64,000 nucleotides of DNA from Acidobacteriota bacterium (GTDB lineage Bacteria; Acidobacteriota; Vicinamibacteria; Vicinamibacterales; Fen-181): positions 1 to 64,000 of the forward strand of contig PMZR01000006.1 in assembly GCA_003170135.1 (NCBI GenBank), given 5' to 3'. Positions 51,428-63,016 of this stretch are shown here, piece after piece. The notes beneath the pieces were generated by a model that was not told where the DNA came from, made no database searches, and saw only the letters and a program-made list of their open reading frames with translations. Made by a program: the position numbers and the translations under genes. How positions within the stretch are numbered: position 1 is the first letter of the stretch; each line of letters opens with the position of its first letter.

Positions 51428-52442
51428 ACGACACCTCGGCGAGCAGCGATGCCGTTGCATCGACGACTTCCCGCGCGGTCACGGCCGGCGCGGCCTTGCG
51501 GAGCACGCGGCTCGTCGTCATCCACGGCGCCCACTGTTGCGACTGGACGCCGTAGCGCGTCGTCTCGTAGACGGCGACTACGGGCCGGCGCAGGGCAGAG
51601 GTCACGTGCACGGCCGATGTGTCGTGCGTGACGACGGCCGATGCCTGTTCGAGCACGGCTGCCCATTCACGGAACCGGAGGCCGCCGAGCAGCGTGAACC
51701 GGCCGTCGCCCTGGAACGGCGCCGCGCACTCGGTGTCCGACGGCCCGGCCGTCAACAGCAATCGACCCGGTCCCTGCGTCCGCAGCGCCTCGGCGAGCGC
51801 GAGAACGTCACGAGCGGTCCACCCTTCCTGGAGCCAGCGTGCCGCGAGGTGCAGCACAACGGGCCTGTCGAGTCCAAGCTCGCGCAGCCGGGAGCGCGCG
51901 TCCTCACGATCCTCTGCAGCGAGCGGCAACTCGAACGGCCCGGCCGTCGCACACAGGCCCAGGGCCGCGTTCACTCTCAGGAGTTCCTCCGCTCGATGCG
52001 CGATGGGACGACCGTCGGCGGGCGGTTCGAAGATCCACACGCGGACAGGGCGGGTCAGGAAGACCGGCGCCAGGATCGAGTGCGCGAGGTTCGCGCCGTA
52101 GACGACGCCGGCGCGCGTGCGGGCGGCGAACCGGCGACCAAGCCGGTACGCGGAGTAGTTGCTGGTGAGCGCGATGGAGAGATCGAACGCGGACGCGCGC
52201 ATCGCCGCCACGATGCGGCGTCGCTCCACGTGGTCACCGTTCGCGTCGAGGCCCACGATCTCATCGACCGCGTCCCAGCCGCGCAGCACGTCGACGATCG
52301 CGGGCGGGCAGACCAGCGTGATGTGGGCCTGGGGCAGCGATCGCCGGAGGCTGCGCAGGGCGGGCGTCGCGACGATGAGATCGCCGAGGCGCTCGGTTTC
52401 GATCGCGACGACCCGGCGGAAGTCGGGCGGTGCGCCAATCAT
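51420..52442 (-). CDS. Glycosyltransferase family 9 (heptosyltransferase-like)
   Basis: 340 aa. 'VAIETERLGDLIVATPALRSL' at the N-terminus and 'VVTHDTSAVHVTSALRRPVVAVY' at the donor site, where D-T-S replaces the usual D-T-G/D-S-G. 'QQWAPWMTTSRVLRK' ends the fold. ATG 52442 overlaps the stop of the upstream GT2 gene (ATGA). Probably a tandem duplicate of the next gene, now divergent in the donor motif. Confidence 0.85.
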   Translation of the reverse strand: MIGAPPDFRRVVAIETERLGDLIVATPALRSLRRSLPQAHITLVCPPAIVDVLRGWDAVDEIVGLDANGDHVERRRIVAAMRASAFDLSIALTSNYSAYRLGRRFAARTRAGVVYGANLAHSILAPVFLTRPVRVWIFEPPADGRPIAHRAEELLRVNAALGLCATAGPFELPLAAEDREDARSRLRELGLDRPVVLHLAARWLQEGWTARDVLALAEALRTQGPGRLLLTAGPSDTECAAPFQGDGRFTLLGGLRFREWAAVLEQASAVVTHDTSAVHVTSALRRPVVAVYETTRYGVQSQQWAPWMTTSRVLRKAAPAVTAREVVDATASLLAEVSCA

Positions 52443-53344
52443 GCGCGATCTTGGGCCGCGTGGCCGAGCGCGGCCCGCACGGCGCGGAAGTAGGCCACCC
52501 GTGTCCAGAGATAGGCGGCGATCCAGTCCAGCCGCCGCAGCGGTCGTTCGCCCGCGCGATCGACGCGGCGCCGGTACCACGGCTCGCCCGGTTCGAGCAG
52601 GCGGTTCGCGGCGATGCGCAGCGGGCTCACGCCCGTGGCCAGCCGCGCGCGCCGCGTGGGTCGCCTGGCCACGTACAGGACGGCGCTGCGTCCACTCGCC
52701 TCGGCCTGTCGCAACAGGGCGGGGACGTCGGCGCCCCGCCACGGCCGCTTCACGTGCGAGACGACCGCACGCCGGTTGACCCGGCGAACCAACCCGAGAT
52801 CGCGCAGGCGTTCGCCGAACTCGACATCCTCCCACCCGTATTCGGTGAACGTCTCGTCGAAGAGGCCGGCCGCCAGCAGATCCTGGCGGCGGACCGACAC
52901 GTTCGAGGTCCAGAAGAACGACGTGGACAAGTCCGCGAGTCGAAGCCGGCGCCGCGGCGACGCGTCGTCCGGATCCACGTGGTTCACCCAGCCCAGGACG
53001 ACGGCGTGCGCCTCGTGCTGGTGGGTACGCCAGTGGTGCTCGACGAGGTGCTCGTGGGCCATCGTGTCGTCATCGATGAAGAGCACGATCTCACCGGCGG
53101 CGGCGCGGATGCCGGCGTTGCGCGCCCGGGCGAGGCCGCCGTGCGGGACGCGCAGCACCCGCAGCGGGAACGCGTAGTTCGTGACGTCGATGTGCGGCGC
53201 CAGCCTCTCCTCGCTGCCGTCGTCCACCAGCACGACCTCGAACCGCGTGGCCGGCCACACCTGGCGGGCGAGCGCATCGAGACAGGCGGGGACGCGAGCG
53301 CCGCGGTTGTAGGTGCAGATCTGGACGGAGACATCGATCGCCAT
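52439..53344 (-). CDS. Glycosyltransferase family 2
   Basis: 301 aa. 'VSVQICTYNRGARVPACLDAL', 'VVLVDDGSEER', 'IVLFIDDDTMAHE' and 'YGWEDVEFGERL' are the GT2 motifs. A basic C-terminal region of about 70 residues follows with 'RRPTRRARLATG', perhaps for membrane contact. The start overlaps the stop of the ABC transporter by one base and the end overlaps the GT9 gene by 4 bp. Confidence 0.88.
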   Translation of the reverse strand: MAIDVSVQICTYNRGARVPACLDALARQVWPATRFEVVLVDDGSEERLAPHIDVTNYAFPLRVLRVPHGGLARARNAGIRAAAGEIVLFIDDDTMAHEHLVEHHWRTHQHEAHAVVLGWVNHVDPDDASPRRRLRLADLSTSFFWTSNVSVRRQDLLAAGLFDETFTEYGWEDVEFGERLRDLGLVRRVNRRAVVSHVKRPWRGADVPALLRQAEASGRSAVLYVARRPTRRARLATGVSPLRIAANRLLEPGEPWYRRRVDRAGERPLRRLDWIAAYLWTRVAYFRAVRAALGHAAQDRA

Positions 53345-55188
53345 CACGCCTGCCGCTCGAGGTGATCCATCGCGCCGGGACCGGACATCTGCAACTCGTG
53401 GAGTCGTTGGTACAGGCCCGGCTCGGCGACGAGGTGTTCGTGGTTGCCCACCTGGACCAGCCGGCCGTGGTCGAGCACCACGATCCGATCGGCGTCCCGA
53501 ATCGTGCTCAGGCGGTGGGCCACGACGAGCGTCGTCCGCCCGCGGACAATCCGTCGGATGGCCGCCTGCACGAGTTGCTCGCTCTCCGAGTCGAGCGCGC
53601 TGGTGGCTTCGTCCAGGATCAAAATGCGCGGATCGCGCAGGATGGCCCTGGCGATCGTCAGGCGCTGGCGCTGGCCAGCCGACAGCGTGACCCCGCGCTC
53701 GCCGACCACCGTGTCGAACCCGGCCGGCAGCCGCGCGATGAACTCGAGCGCGTTGGCGGCCTCGGCCGCCGCGACGATGTCGCGCTCGGCGGCGTCGAGG
53801 CGCCCGTAGCGGATGTTGTCGCGCACGCTGTGGTTGAAGAGGATCGCCTCCTGAGAGACCAGGCCGATCTGCGCGCGCAGCGACGCCAGCGTGACGTTCC
53901 GGACGTCGCAGCCGTCGACGAGCACGCGGCCCGCGGTGGGATCGAAGAAGCGGGGCACCAGGCTCACCAGCGTGGTCTTTCCTCCGCCGCTCGGTCCGAC
54001 CACGGCGATCACCTCGCCGGGCGCAATCGCGAGGTCGACACAGGTCAGCGCCGCCTCCCGATCGTCGGCATACGTGAACGAGGCGCCATCGAACGTCACC
54101 GCGCCCTTGACGCGCGCGAGCGGACGCGCCTCGGGGCAATCGCGCACTGCCGGGACCAGGTCGAGCAGCATGAAGACGCGCGTCATGACGCCCTCGATCT
54201 GGTGGCGGATCGGGGACAGTCGCGCGGCCCGGCCGACGTAGGTGCTCGCCATCGGGGCGACCGTGAAGAAACACACGAAGTGCTCGGGCGCGATGCTGCC
54301 GTGGATGACCATGATGCCCCCCAGCAGGCCGCCCGCCAGCATGCCCGAGAGGGCGACGGCATCGCTCAGCGGCGAGATCGTATCGGCCGCCAGCGCTGCC
54401 CGCATCGCGTCATCGACGTACGCGCGGTTCAGCCGGTCCATTTCGGCGATCTCGACCGCCTCGCAGCCGAACGCCTGGATGGTCCGGACGCTCGCGAGGC
54501 GCTCGGCCAGGTAGGCGTTGAGGCCGGCCATGCGATCGTGGCGCAGCGTCGTCAGCCGGCGCACGCGTCGCGTGATGCGCGCGATGAGGTACGTGACGGC
54601 CGGAGCCATGCAGAGCGTGACGAGCGTGAGCTTCCAGCTGAGCGCGACCAGGACAACGGTGCCGACCGCCACGGCGATCGGCGCTTGGACCAGCTCGAAG
54701 AACTGCACGCCGAGCATCTCCTGCAGCCCCGAGAGATCGCCGGTGATGCGCGAGAGCAGCCCGCCCGCCTGTTGGGCTTCGTGAAACGCCATCGGCTGGG
54801 CGACCAGCGCGGCGAACAACTTCTGGCGCAGGTCGCGCGCCACGAGATGGCCGAATCGATGGGTGACATAGATCCGCCGCGCGTCGAGCCCGCACTTGAG
54901 AGACACCGTGATTGCCGCGGCGCCAGCCAGCACCAGCAGAATCGACACGCGGTCGCCGCCGCCTGGGGTGCCGAACGACAGCAGGCGCGCCGCGTCCCAT
55001 CCGAGCACCCGCATGTGGAAAGGCGCGCCGCCGGCGAGGCCGGTCGATCCCACGACAGTCAGCAGGATGGCGGCGAGCAGGAACGGCAGCAGCGTGCTGT
55101 CGAGTACGCTGATGACGAACACGAGGGCCGTCGCCTCGGCCAGGAGGAGGCGGCGCGAACGCACGAAGGGCAGAAGGCGGCGCAGCAT
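53344..55188 (-). CDS. ABC transporter, fused permease and ATPase (MsbA-like)
   Basis: 614 aa half-transporter. Six hydrophobic segments lie in residues 1-330. The ATPase domain has Walker A 'VVGPSGGGKTTLVSLV', Q-loop 'IGLVSQEAILFN', signature 'LSAGQRQRLTIARAIL' (Ala in place of the second Gly of LSGGQ), Walker B 'ILILDEATSALDS' and the switch His in 'VVAHRLSTI'. In a glycosyltransferase operon it is best read as a lipid-linked glycan flippase like MsbA. It starts 4 bp after the stop of the GT9 gene. Confidence 0.9.
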   Translation of the reverse strand: MLRRLLPFVRSRRLLLAEATALVFVISVLDSTLLPFLLAAILLTVVGSTGLAGGAPFHMRVLGWDAARLLSFGTPGGGDRVSILLVLAGAAAITVSLKCGLDARRIYVTHRFGHLVARDLRQKLFAALVAQPMAFHEAQQAGGLLSRITGDLSGLQEMLGVQFFELVQAPIAVAVGTVVLVALSWKLTLVTLCMAPAVTYLIARITRRVRRLTTLRHDRMAGLNAYLAERLASVRTIQAFGCEAVEIAEMDRLNRAYVDDAMRAALAADTISPLSDAVALSGMLAGGLLGGIMVIHGSIAPEHFVCFFTVAPMASTYVGRAARLSPIRHQIEGVMTRVFMLLDLVPAVRDCPEARPLARVKGAVTFDGASFTYADDREAALTCVDLAIAPGEVIAVVGPSGGGKTTLVSLVPRFFDPTAGRVLVDGCDVRNVTLASLRAQIGLVSQEAILFNHSVRDNIRYGRLDAAERDIVAAAEAANALEFIARLPAGFDTVVGERGVTLSAGQRQRLTIARAILRDPRILILDEATSALDSESEQLVQAAIRRIVRGRTTLVVAHRLSTIRDADRIVVLDHGRLVQVGNHEHLVAEPGLYQRLHELQMSGPGAMDHLERQA

Positions 55189-55191
55189 GGG

Positions 55192-56217
55192 TCAGTGACC
55201 GCTCCCGAGTTCGAGCGCAGCCCGTGCCACCTCCTCCGCATCGAACGCGTCGAGGCAGTCGAAACGCGTGCACGTCTCCTTGACGCACCGCTTCGGACAC
55301 GTCCATGCGCCCGTCGTCACCACGCGATGGCCGGCGCCCCAGGGACGCCAGCGCGCGATGACCCCAGACTTGACGGCGAAGATGGCGACCACGGGGACGT
55401 CGAGGGCGGCAGCGATGTGTCCCGGGCCGGAATCCGGGCAGACGATGACCGACATCTCCGCGATGAGGGCGGCCATGTCCCGCACGGTCGTGCCCGCCAG
55501 CGTGACGGCGCCTTTCCCGATGCCCTGCGCGACGCGCTCGGTCAGCGGCCGCTCGGCCGCCGACCCGATGAGCACCACCGGGCGGCCGGCTGCCAGCATC
55601 CGCTGTCCCACCTCGATGAACCGCGCGACCGGCCAGCGATCCTCCGTGAGCGGAACGCGCAGTCCCTTGCCGATGTGCAGCCCGCATGGGCGCGCGCCCG
55701 CGGCAATTCCGTGCCGTGCGAGCAGGGCGCGTGCGTTGCGCCGTTCGTGCTCCTCCAGGAACACCCGCGGTCGAACGCCGTCCGTGCGGCAGCCGAGCGC
55801 GCGGGCGTAATCCAGCTGAATCTCCATCCAGTGCGTCGACTGATCGCCGTTCGCTGACCGTACGGCGACCGCGTGCGAAAACGTCCAGCTGTAGGCCATG
55901 CGTCCAGCCTGGCCGACGCGCACGGGAATGCCGGCCAGGCGCGCCAGGGCCGCTTCCCGCGCCGTCGTCCACGGAAGGATGGCGACGTCGAAGCGCCCGC
56001 GCCTGATGGCGGCGCACTGGGCCACAAAGCGCCGGTCGATCGCGAGGCAGTCCGAGAACCAGGGATTGCCCGCCAGCAGGCCGCGGTACGCCGGCCGCAC
56101 CCATGCACTGATGGCGGCGTCCGGCCACGAGCGGGCGATCGCTTCCGCGATCGGCGCCGACAGGAGCAGATCGCCGATACCGCCTTGCGTGTGAATGAAG
56201 AGGATTCTTTGCTGCAC
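55192..56217 (-). CDS. Glycosyltransferase family 9 (heptosyltransferase-like)
   Basis: 341 aa. 'ILFIHTQGGIGDLLLSAPIAE' at the N-terminus, 'CGLHIGKGLRVPLTEDRWP', 'VVLIGSAAERPLTERV' and 'VIVCPDSGPGHIAAALDVPVVAIF' with the D-S-G-x-x-H donor site. The C-terminus has a cluster 'TCPKRCVKETC' of four Cys that may bind metal, as in the GT9 fusion encoded next door. It is the first gene of the minus-strand glycosyltransferase operon. Confidence 0.88.
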   Translation of the reverse strand: MQQRILFIHTQGGIGDLLLSAPIAEAIARSWPDAAISAWVRPAYRGLLAGNPWFSDCLAIDRRFVAQCAAIRRGRFDVAILPWTTAREAALARLAGIPVRVGQAGRMAYSWTFSHAVAVRSANGDQSTHWMEIQLDYARALGCRTDGVRPRVFLEEHERRNARALLARHGIAAGARPCGLHIGKGLRVPLTEDRWPVARFIEVGQRMLAAGRPVVLIGSAAERPLTERVAQGIGKGAVTLAGTTVRDMAALIAEMSVIVCPDSGPGHIAAALDVPVVAIFAVKSGVIARWRPWGAGHRVVTTGAWTCPKRCVKETCTRFDCLDAFDAEEVARAALELGSGH

Positions 56218-56299
56218 CGATGCGCCTTACGGTTCCGCCGATTCTGCCATGAATCGAGGCGCCGGCCAACGAAGCCGCGCTATACTCCGGCATTCTGCC

Positions 56300-58198
56300 A
56301 TGCGCCACCTCTGGAAGCGGGCTCGTCTGAACCACGCGCGCAGCGCCCACGCCACCGACGCCGCGGCGATCGTCGCGGCCGGAATCGGCCTGTTCGCCCT
56401 GCTCGGGCTGCCGCAGTTTGCCTTCGCGTTGCTGCCCGGCGTCGCGATCTACTGGCTGGTGCCGCTCGGCTTCGACGCGGTGCTGCGCGCGCCGGCCGGG
56501 TCAATCCGGCCGGCGCGTGCGCTGCTCCTGCGCGCCCTCGCCATGCATGGCGCCCATGTTCTCGGCATTGCCTGGCTGCTCGCCTGGGCGGGCGCAAGGT
56601 CGGGTGTCGGCCCCGTGATCGCGGTGCTCGTGCTCGCGGCCGCGGTCTACGAAGTTCCGCGGTACCTGCTGCCGCTCGCGGTCGGTCGTCCGGTCGATCT
56701 TGCCGGGCGGCGGTTGCGGCACGTGCTGTTGCAGCGGTCGGACGTCGTCGGCGATGTGGTCATGGCGACGCCGTGCATCGACGCGATCAAGACGACATCG
56801 CCGGAGTGTCGCGTGAGCGTGCTGTGCCGGCAATCGACCAGCGAGTTGCTGGCCGGACACGAGCAGCTCGACGCGGTCATCCTCGACCCGACCGCCACGG
56901 GCCAGCGACAATCGGAAGGCTGGAAGGCGTTCGCCATCGGCAGCCTCGTCGCGCGCCTGCGACACCGGGAGATCGACGCGCTGGTGTCGCTGTGGGATCG
57001 GCCCTCGTCCGTGTACGCGGTCGCGGCGTTGCTCGCCGGCATCCCGGTGCGGAGCGGCCGAGCGTCGTACTGGGGCGGGTGGTTGCTCAACGCCGGTATC
57101 GATCCGGCGGGCTGGGCGCTGCACGAAGTCGACCGCAACCTGCAGCGCGTTCGGGCGCTTGGGTTCGACAGCAAGACGACGCCGCGCCTGTCGATCGCCT
57201 TGCAACCCGGCGACGTCGAGCGCGCCCGGTCGCTGCTTGCAGCCAGGCACGTCGATCCCCGCGAGATGCTCGTCGCCCTGTCGCCGGCCACCAGCGGCAC
57301 CAATCGCCGGCTCGATCCGGCGTGCTGCGCGCAGTTCGTTAGGCGCATCCATCAGACGCACGGAGCCCGCGCGCTGCTGCTCGGCGGCCCGGCCGATCGC
57401 GAATTGACCGGTGCCATCGTCGCCGGCGCGCCGCCGGGCACGATCGATCTGGCCGGGGAAACGTCCATCGGCCTGGCGGCGGCCGTCATTGCCCGCTGCC
57501 GCATCCATGTCGGCGGCGATTCCGGACCGACCCACATCGCCGCCGCCCTCGGTGTGCCCTGCGTCGTGATCTCGCCCGCGAAGTCGCAGAAGCCGCTGCA
57601 CTGGGGGCCGTGGATGGTGCCGCACCGGGTGGTGCGAAAGCGATCCGGATGCGCGCTGCGGTGCGCCGCGAGCGCATGCCGCGAGACGTTCTGCGTGTCG
57701 GCCATCACCGTGGACGATCTGTGCGAGGCCTTCGCCGCGGTTGCGGCAGGCGACGGGGTCATCGAGCCGCTGGCCGGTCGCCGCTACTGGGCGGCGCTGT
57801 CGCTCAGCGTGCTGGTCCACGCGCCCGATGCGAGTCGTGATGGGGAAGTGATGCGCGCGCTGCGGCTGTTCCGGGAGGCCGGGTTCATCGAATACGTGCT
57901 GGCGTGCGGGCCGGGCACGCGGCTGGCGGACCGGGCCCGCGCCGAAGGGCATGACACGCGCGCGGCGAACGCCGCCACGCTCCTCGACACCTTCGTCGAA
58001 CTGGACGGCGGCATCGTCCACGACTTCGGCGCGGTTGTGGCGCGGGACCTGCGCAAGGCGATGTGGCTGGCGCGACGGGTCGGAGTGGATCCGCGCCGGA
58101 TCGTGGCTGCCGCGGTGCCGGCGACGGCAGAGGAACTGACGGATCAATTGTTGGCGGCTGGCGGTGCGGGTTCGACTGACGCGATTCGGACCTGGTGA
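56300..58198 (+). CDS. Membrane-anchored GT9 glycosyltransferase with extra C-terminal domain
   Basis: 632 aa, nearly twice a normal GT9. Residues about 18-130 form three or four hydrophobic helices. The GT9 domain occupies about 135-460: 'VLLQRSDVVGDVVMATPCIDAIK', 'LVALSPATSGTN', 'HVGGDSGPTHIAAALGVPCVVISP', and 'LHWGPWMVPHRVV' followed by Cys-rich 'CALRCAASACRETFC'. About 120 residues then follow ('LACGPGTRLADRARAEGHD') that faintly recall the N-lobe of GT4 enzymes but lack a full domain. ATG 56300 lies 14 bp after TATACT, which may be its -10. Confidence 0.75.
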   Translation: MRHLWKRARLNHARSAHATDAAAIVAAGIGLFALLGLPQFAFALLPGVAIYWLVPLGFDAVLRAPAGSIRPARALLLRALAMHGAHVLGIAWLLAWAGARSGVGPVIAVLVLAAAVYEVPRYLLPLAVGRPVDLAGRRLRHVLLQRSDVVGDVVMATPCIDAIKTTSPECRVSVLCRQSTSELLAGHEQLDAVILDPTATGQRQSEGWKAFAIGSLVARLRHREIDALVSLWDRPSSVYAVAALLAGIPVRSGRASYWGGWLLNAGIDPAGWALHEVDRNLQRVRALGFDSKTTPRLSIALQPGDVERARSLLAARHVDPREMLVALSPATSGTNRRLDPACCAQFVRRIHQTHGARALLLGGPADRELTGAIVAGAPPGTIDLAGETSIGLAAAVIARCRIHVGGDSGPTHIAAALGVPCVVISPAKSQKPLHWGPWMVPHRVVRKRSGCALRCAASACRETFCVSAITVDDLCEAFAAVAAGDGVIEPLAGRRYWAALSLSVLVHAPDASRDGEVMRALRLFREAGFIEYVLACGPGTRLADRARAEGHDTRAANAATLLDTFVELDGGIVHDFGAVVARDLRKAMWLARRVGVDPRRIVAAAVPATAEELTDQLLAAGGAGSTDAIRTW

Positions 58199-58210
58199 CC
58201 CATCCCCACC

Positions 58211-58238
58211 TGGCGCGCAGGACTGACGTCCCGCGCCA
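58211..58238. terminator. Hairpin between convergent genes, possible bidirectional terminator
   Basis: TGGCGCG-CA-GGAC / GTCC-CGCGCCA forms an 11-bp stem with a 2-nt bulge and TGAC loop, in the 90-bp gap between the convergent GT9-fusion gene and ftsH. No T-run follows on either strand, so termination by it alone is uncertain. Confidence 0.4.
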
Positions 58239-58288
58239 CGACGTGCCCTACCAACGGCGCTCCATCGCCATCACAAGTGAACTCGAGG

Positions 58289-60253
58289 TTAGCTCTTTGC
58301 GCCCTCAGCGGGGTCGCCAGGTTGGTCCGCGGGGTGCGGCGAGCCATCCGCGCCGTCGGGCGGCGGGCCGTCGGGTGCCGCGGCCGGCTGGTCGTGCTGC
58401 CTGATGATCTCGCGCAGTTCGTCCCCTTCGATCACTTCCTTCTCGAGCAGGCGCCGTGCGACCGTCTCCAGGATCTCCCGGCGCCCGTCCAGGACCGTGC
58501 GCGCCAGCGTGTGCGCGTCGGTCATGATGCGCTTGATCTCGGCGTCGATCTGGCGGGCGGTCTCCTCCGCGTAATTGCCGCGCTCCGGACCGATCTGCAT
58601 GTCGAGAAACCGGTTCTGCTTGTTGCCGTCGTAGCTGATCGCGCCGAGCGCGTCGCTCATGCCCAGTTCGGCGACCATCGACCGGGCGATGTCGCTGGCG
58701 CGCTGCAGGTCGTTCTGTGCGCCCGTCGAGATCTCGCCGAGCGCGATCTCCTCGGCCGTGCGGCCCGCCAGCAGCACGGCCAGCTGGTGCCGCAATTCGG
58801 TGCGCGTCAGCAGATAGCGGTCCTCGAGCGGCAACTGCATCGTGTAACCGAGCGCGCCGAAGCCGCGTTGCACGATCGAGATCTTGTGAACCGGGTCGAG
58901 GCCCGGCAGCGACGTGGCGACGATCGCGTGGCCTGCTTCGTGGTACGCGACGGTCTCGCGCTCCCGCGTGCTCATCACGCGTTTCTTCTCGAGCCCGGCG
59001 ATGACGCGGTCGATCGCCTCGTCGAAATCGCGCATCTCCACTTCGGTCTTGTTCTTGCGCGCCGCCAGCAGCGCGGCCTCGTTCACCAGGTTCGCCAGAT
59101 CCGCCCCGGCAAAGCCGGCCGTTCGCGCGGCCACCACTTTCAGGTCCACGCCGGCGGCGACCTTCACGTCGCGCGCGTGGATCCGCAGGATCTGTTCGCG
59201 CCCGCGCACGTCGGGCTTGTCGACCAGGATCTGGCGGTCGAACCGGCCCGGCCGCATGAGTGCCGGGTCGAGCACCTCCGGCCGGTTGGTGGCGCCCATG
59301 ATGATGACGCCCTTGCGCGAATCGAACCCGTCCATCTCGGCCAGCAACTGGTTCAGCGTCTGCTCGCGTTCCTCGTGGCTGCCGAGCGGACTCTGCACGC
59401 GTGTCTTGCCGAGCGCGTCGAGCTCGTCGATGAACACGATGCACGGCGCCTTCGATTCGGCCTGCGCGAACAGGTCGCGCACGCGGGCCGCGCCGACGCC
59501 GACGAACATCTCCACGAACTCCGAGCCGCTCAGGCTGAAGAACGGCACGTGCGCCTCGCCGGCCACTGCCCGCGCCAGCAGCGTCTTGCCGGTGCCCGGC
59601 GGGCCGACCAGCAGCACCCCCTTCGGGATGCGGCCGCCCAGGCTCGTGTACTTCTTCGGCGTTTGCAGGAACTCGACGATTTCCTTCAGCTCGTCTTCCG
59701 CCTCGTCCACGCCGGCGACGTCGGCGAAGGTCACCTTGACGTCGTCTTCGGCGTAGATCTTTCCCCGGCTTCGCGCGAACGACATGACGCCGCCTTCGGC
59801 GCCGCCCATGCGCCGCAGGAAGAACGCGGAGATCCCGATGAAGAGGAGCAGCGGCAGCACCCAGCTGAGCAGATCGGGAAGCCACCGGCTCACCGTCTCG
59901 CCCGTGTACTTCACGTGATGCTGCTGCAGCTCGTCGATGAGTTTCGGATCCTCGACGCCCGGACGCGTCGTCGTGAACGGTTGGCCCGTGTCGGTCCGCT
60001 TGCCGCGGATGGCCTGGTCGCCAATCGCCAGGTCGGTGACCTTGTCCTGCTGCACCAGATCCTTGAACTCGCTGTAGGGAATCGACGCCGCGGGAGGGCT
60101 GAAGAAGTACGCCTGCACGATCGCCAGCAGCAGGATGAAGCCCAGCACATACCAAAGGGAGGACAGGCCGGGGCGCCCGGCGCCGAGCGGGCGCCGTTCG
60201 CCCGGCCGGCCGCTGCGCGGCTTGGGCACTCTCGTCTGCTTGTTGCCGGCCAC
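58289..60253 (-). CDS. ftsH: ATP-dependent zinc metalloprotease FtsH
   Basis: 654 aa membrane AAA protease degrading misassembled membrane and some cytosolic proteins. A Pro/Arg-rich N-terminal tail (1-30) precedes one helix (about 35-50), a periplasmic loop and a second helix (about 130-146). AAA: '[19 protein letters not shown]', '[14 protein letters not shown]' and '[22 protein letters not shown]'. The protease has 'YHEAGHAIV' with the zinc ligands. The C-terminal acidic Pro/Asp tail is typical. Next to clpB and a DnaJ gene it forms a protein quality-control cluster. Confidence 0.95.
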   Translation of the reverse strand: MAGNKQTRVPKPRSGRPGERRPLGAGRPGLSSLWYVLGFILLLAIVQAYFFSPPAASIPYSEFKDLVQQDKVTDLAIGDQAIRGKRTDTGQPFTTTRPGVEDPKLIDELQQHHVKYTGETVSRWLPDLLSWVLPLLLFIGISAFFLRRMGGAEGGVMSFARSRGKIYAEDDVKVTFADVAGVDEAEDELKEIVEFLQTPKKYTSLGGRIPKGVLLVGPPGTGKTLLARAVAGEAHVPFFSLSGSEFVEMFVGVGAARVRDLFAQAESKAPCIVFIDELDALGKTRVQSPLGSHEEREQTLNQLLAEMDGFDSRKGVIIMGATNRPEVLDPALMRPGRFDRQILVDKPDVRGREQILRIHARDVKVAAGVDLKVVAARTAGFAGADLANLVNEAALLAARKNKTEVEMRDFDEAIDRVIAGLEKKRVMSTRERETVAYHEAGHAIVATSLPGLDPVHKISIVQRGFGALGYTMQLPLEDRYLLTRTELRHQLAVLLAGRTAEEIALGEISTGAQNDLQRASDIARSMVAELGMSDALGAISYDGNKQNRFLDMQIGPERGNYAEETARQIDAEIKRIMTDAHTLARTVLDGRREILETVARRLLEKEVIEGDELREIIRQHDQPAAAPDGPPPDGADGSPHPADQPGDPAEGAKS

Positions 60254-60295
60254 GTGTGTGACTCCTTCTGCCGCCGCGATGACGAACGGCCCAGG

Positions 60296-62905
<2,610 letters not shown>

Positions 62906-62979
62906 GGTCGTTTACGCGTGTCCGACGCCCCGGCGTTCTGCGTCGGGCGTTGACTTCCTGGTTCGGCGTTCTCAACTTC

Positions 62980-63007
62980 GGACTCCGGACTCCGGACTCC
63001 GGACTCT
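62980..63007 (+). repeat. Heptamer array I (GGACTCC x4)
   Basis: GGACTCC three times and GGACTCT in exact phase, between the DnaJ-type gene and clpB. The unit is identical to array A, 56 kb away. The preceding 48 bp (GGCGTTC, TGCGTCG, GGCGTTG ... GGTTCGG) may be further decayed 7-bp units. Confidence 0.88.
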
Positions 63008-63016
63008 TCGACCCGT

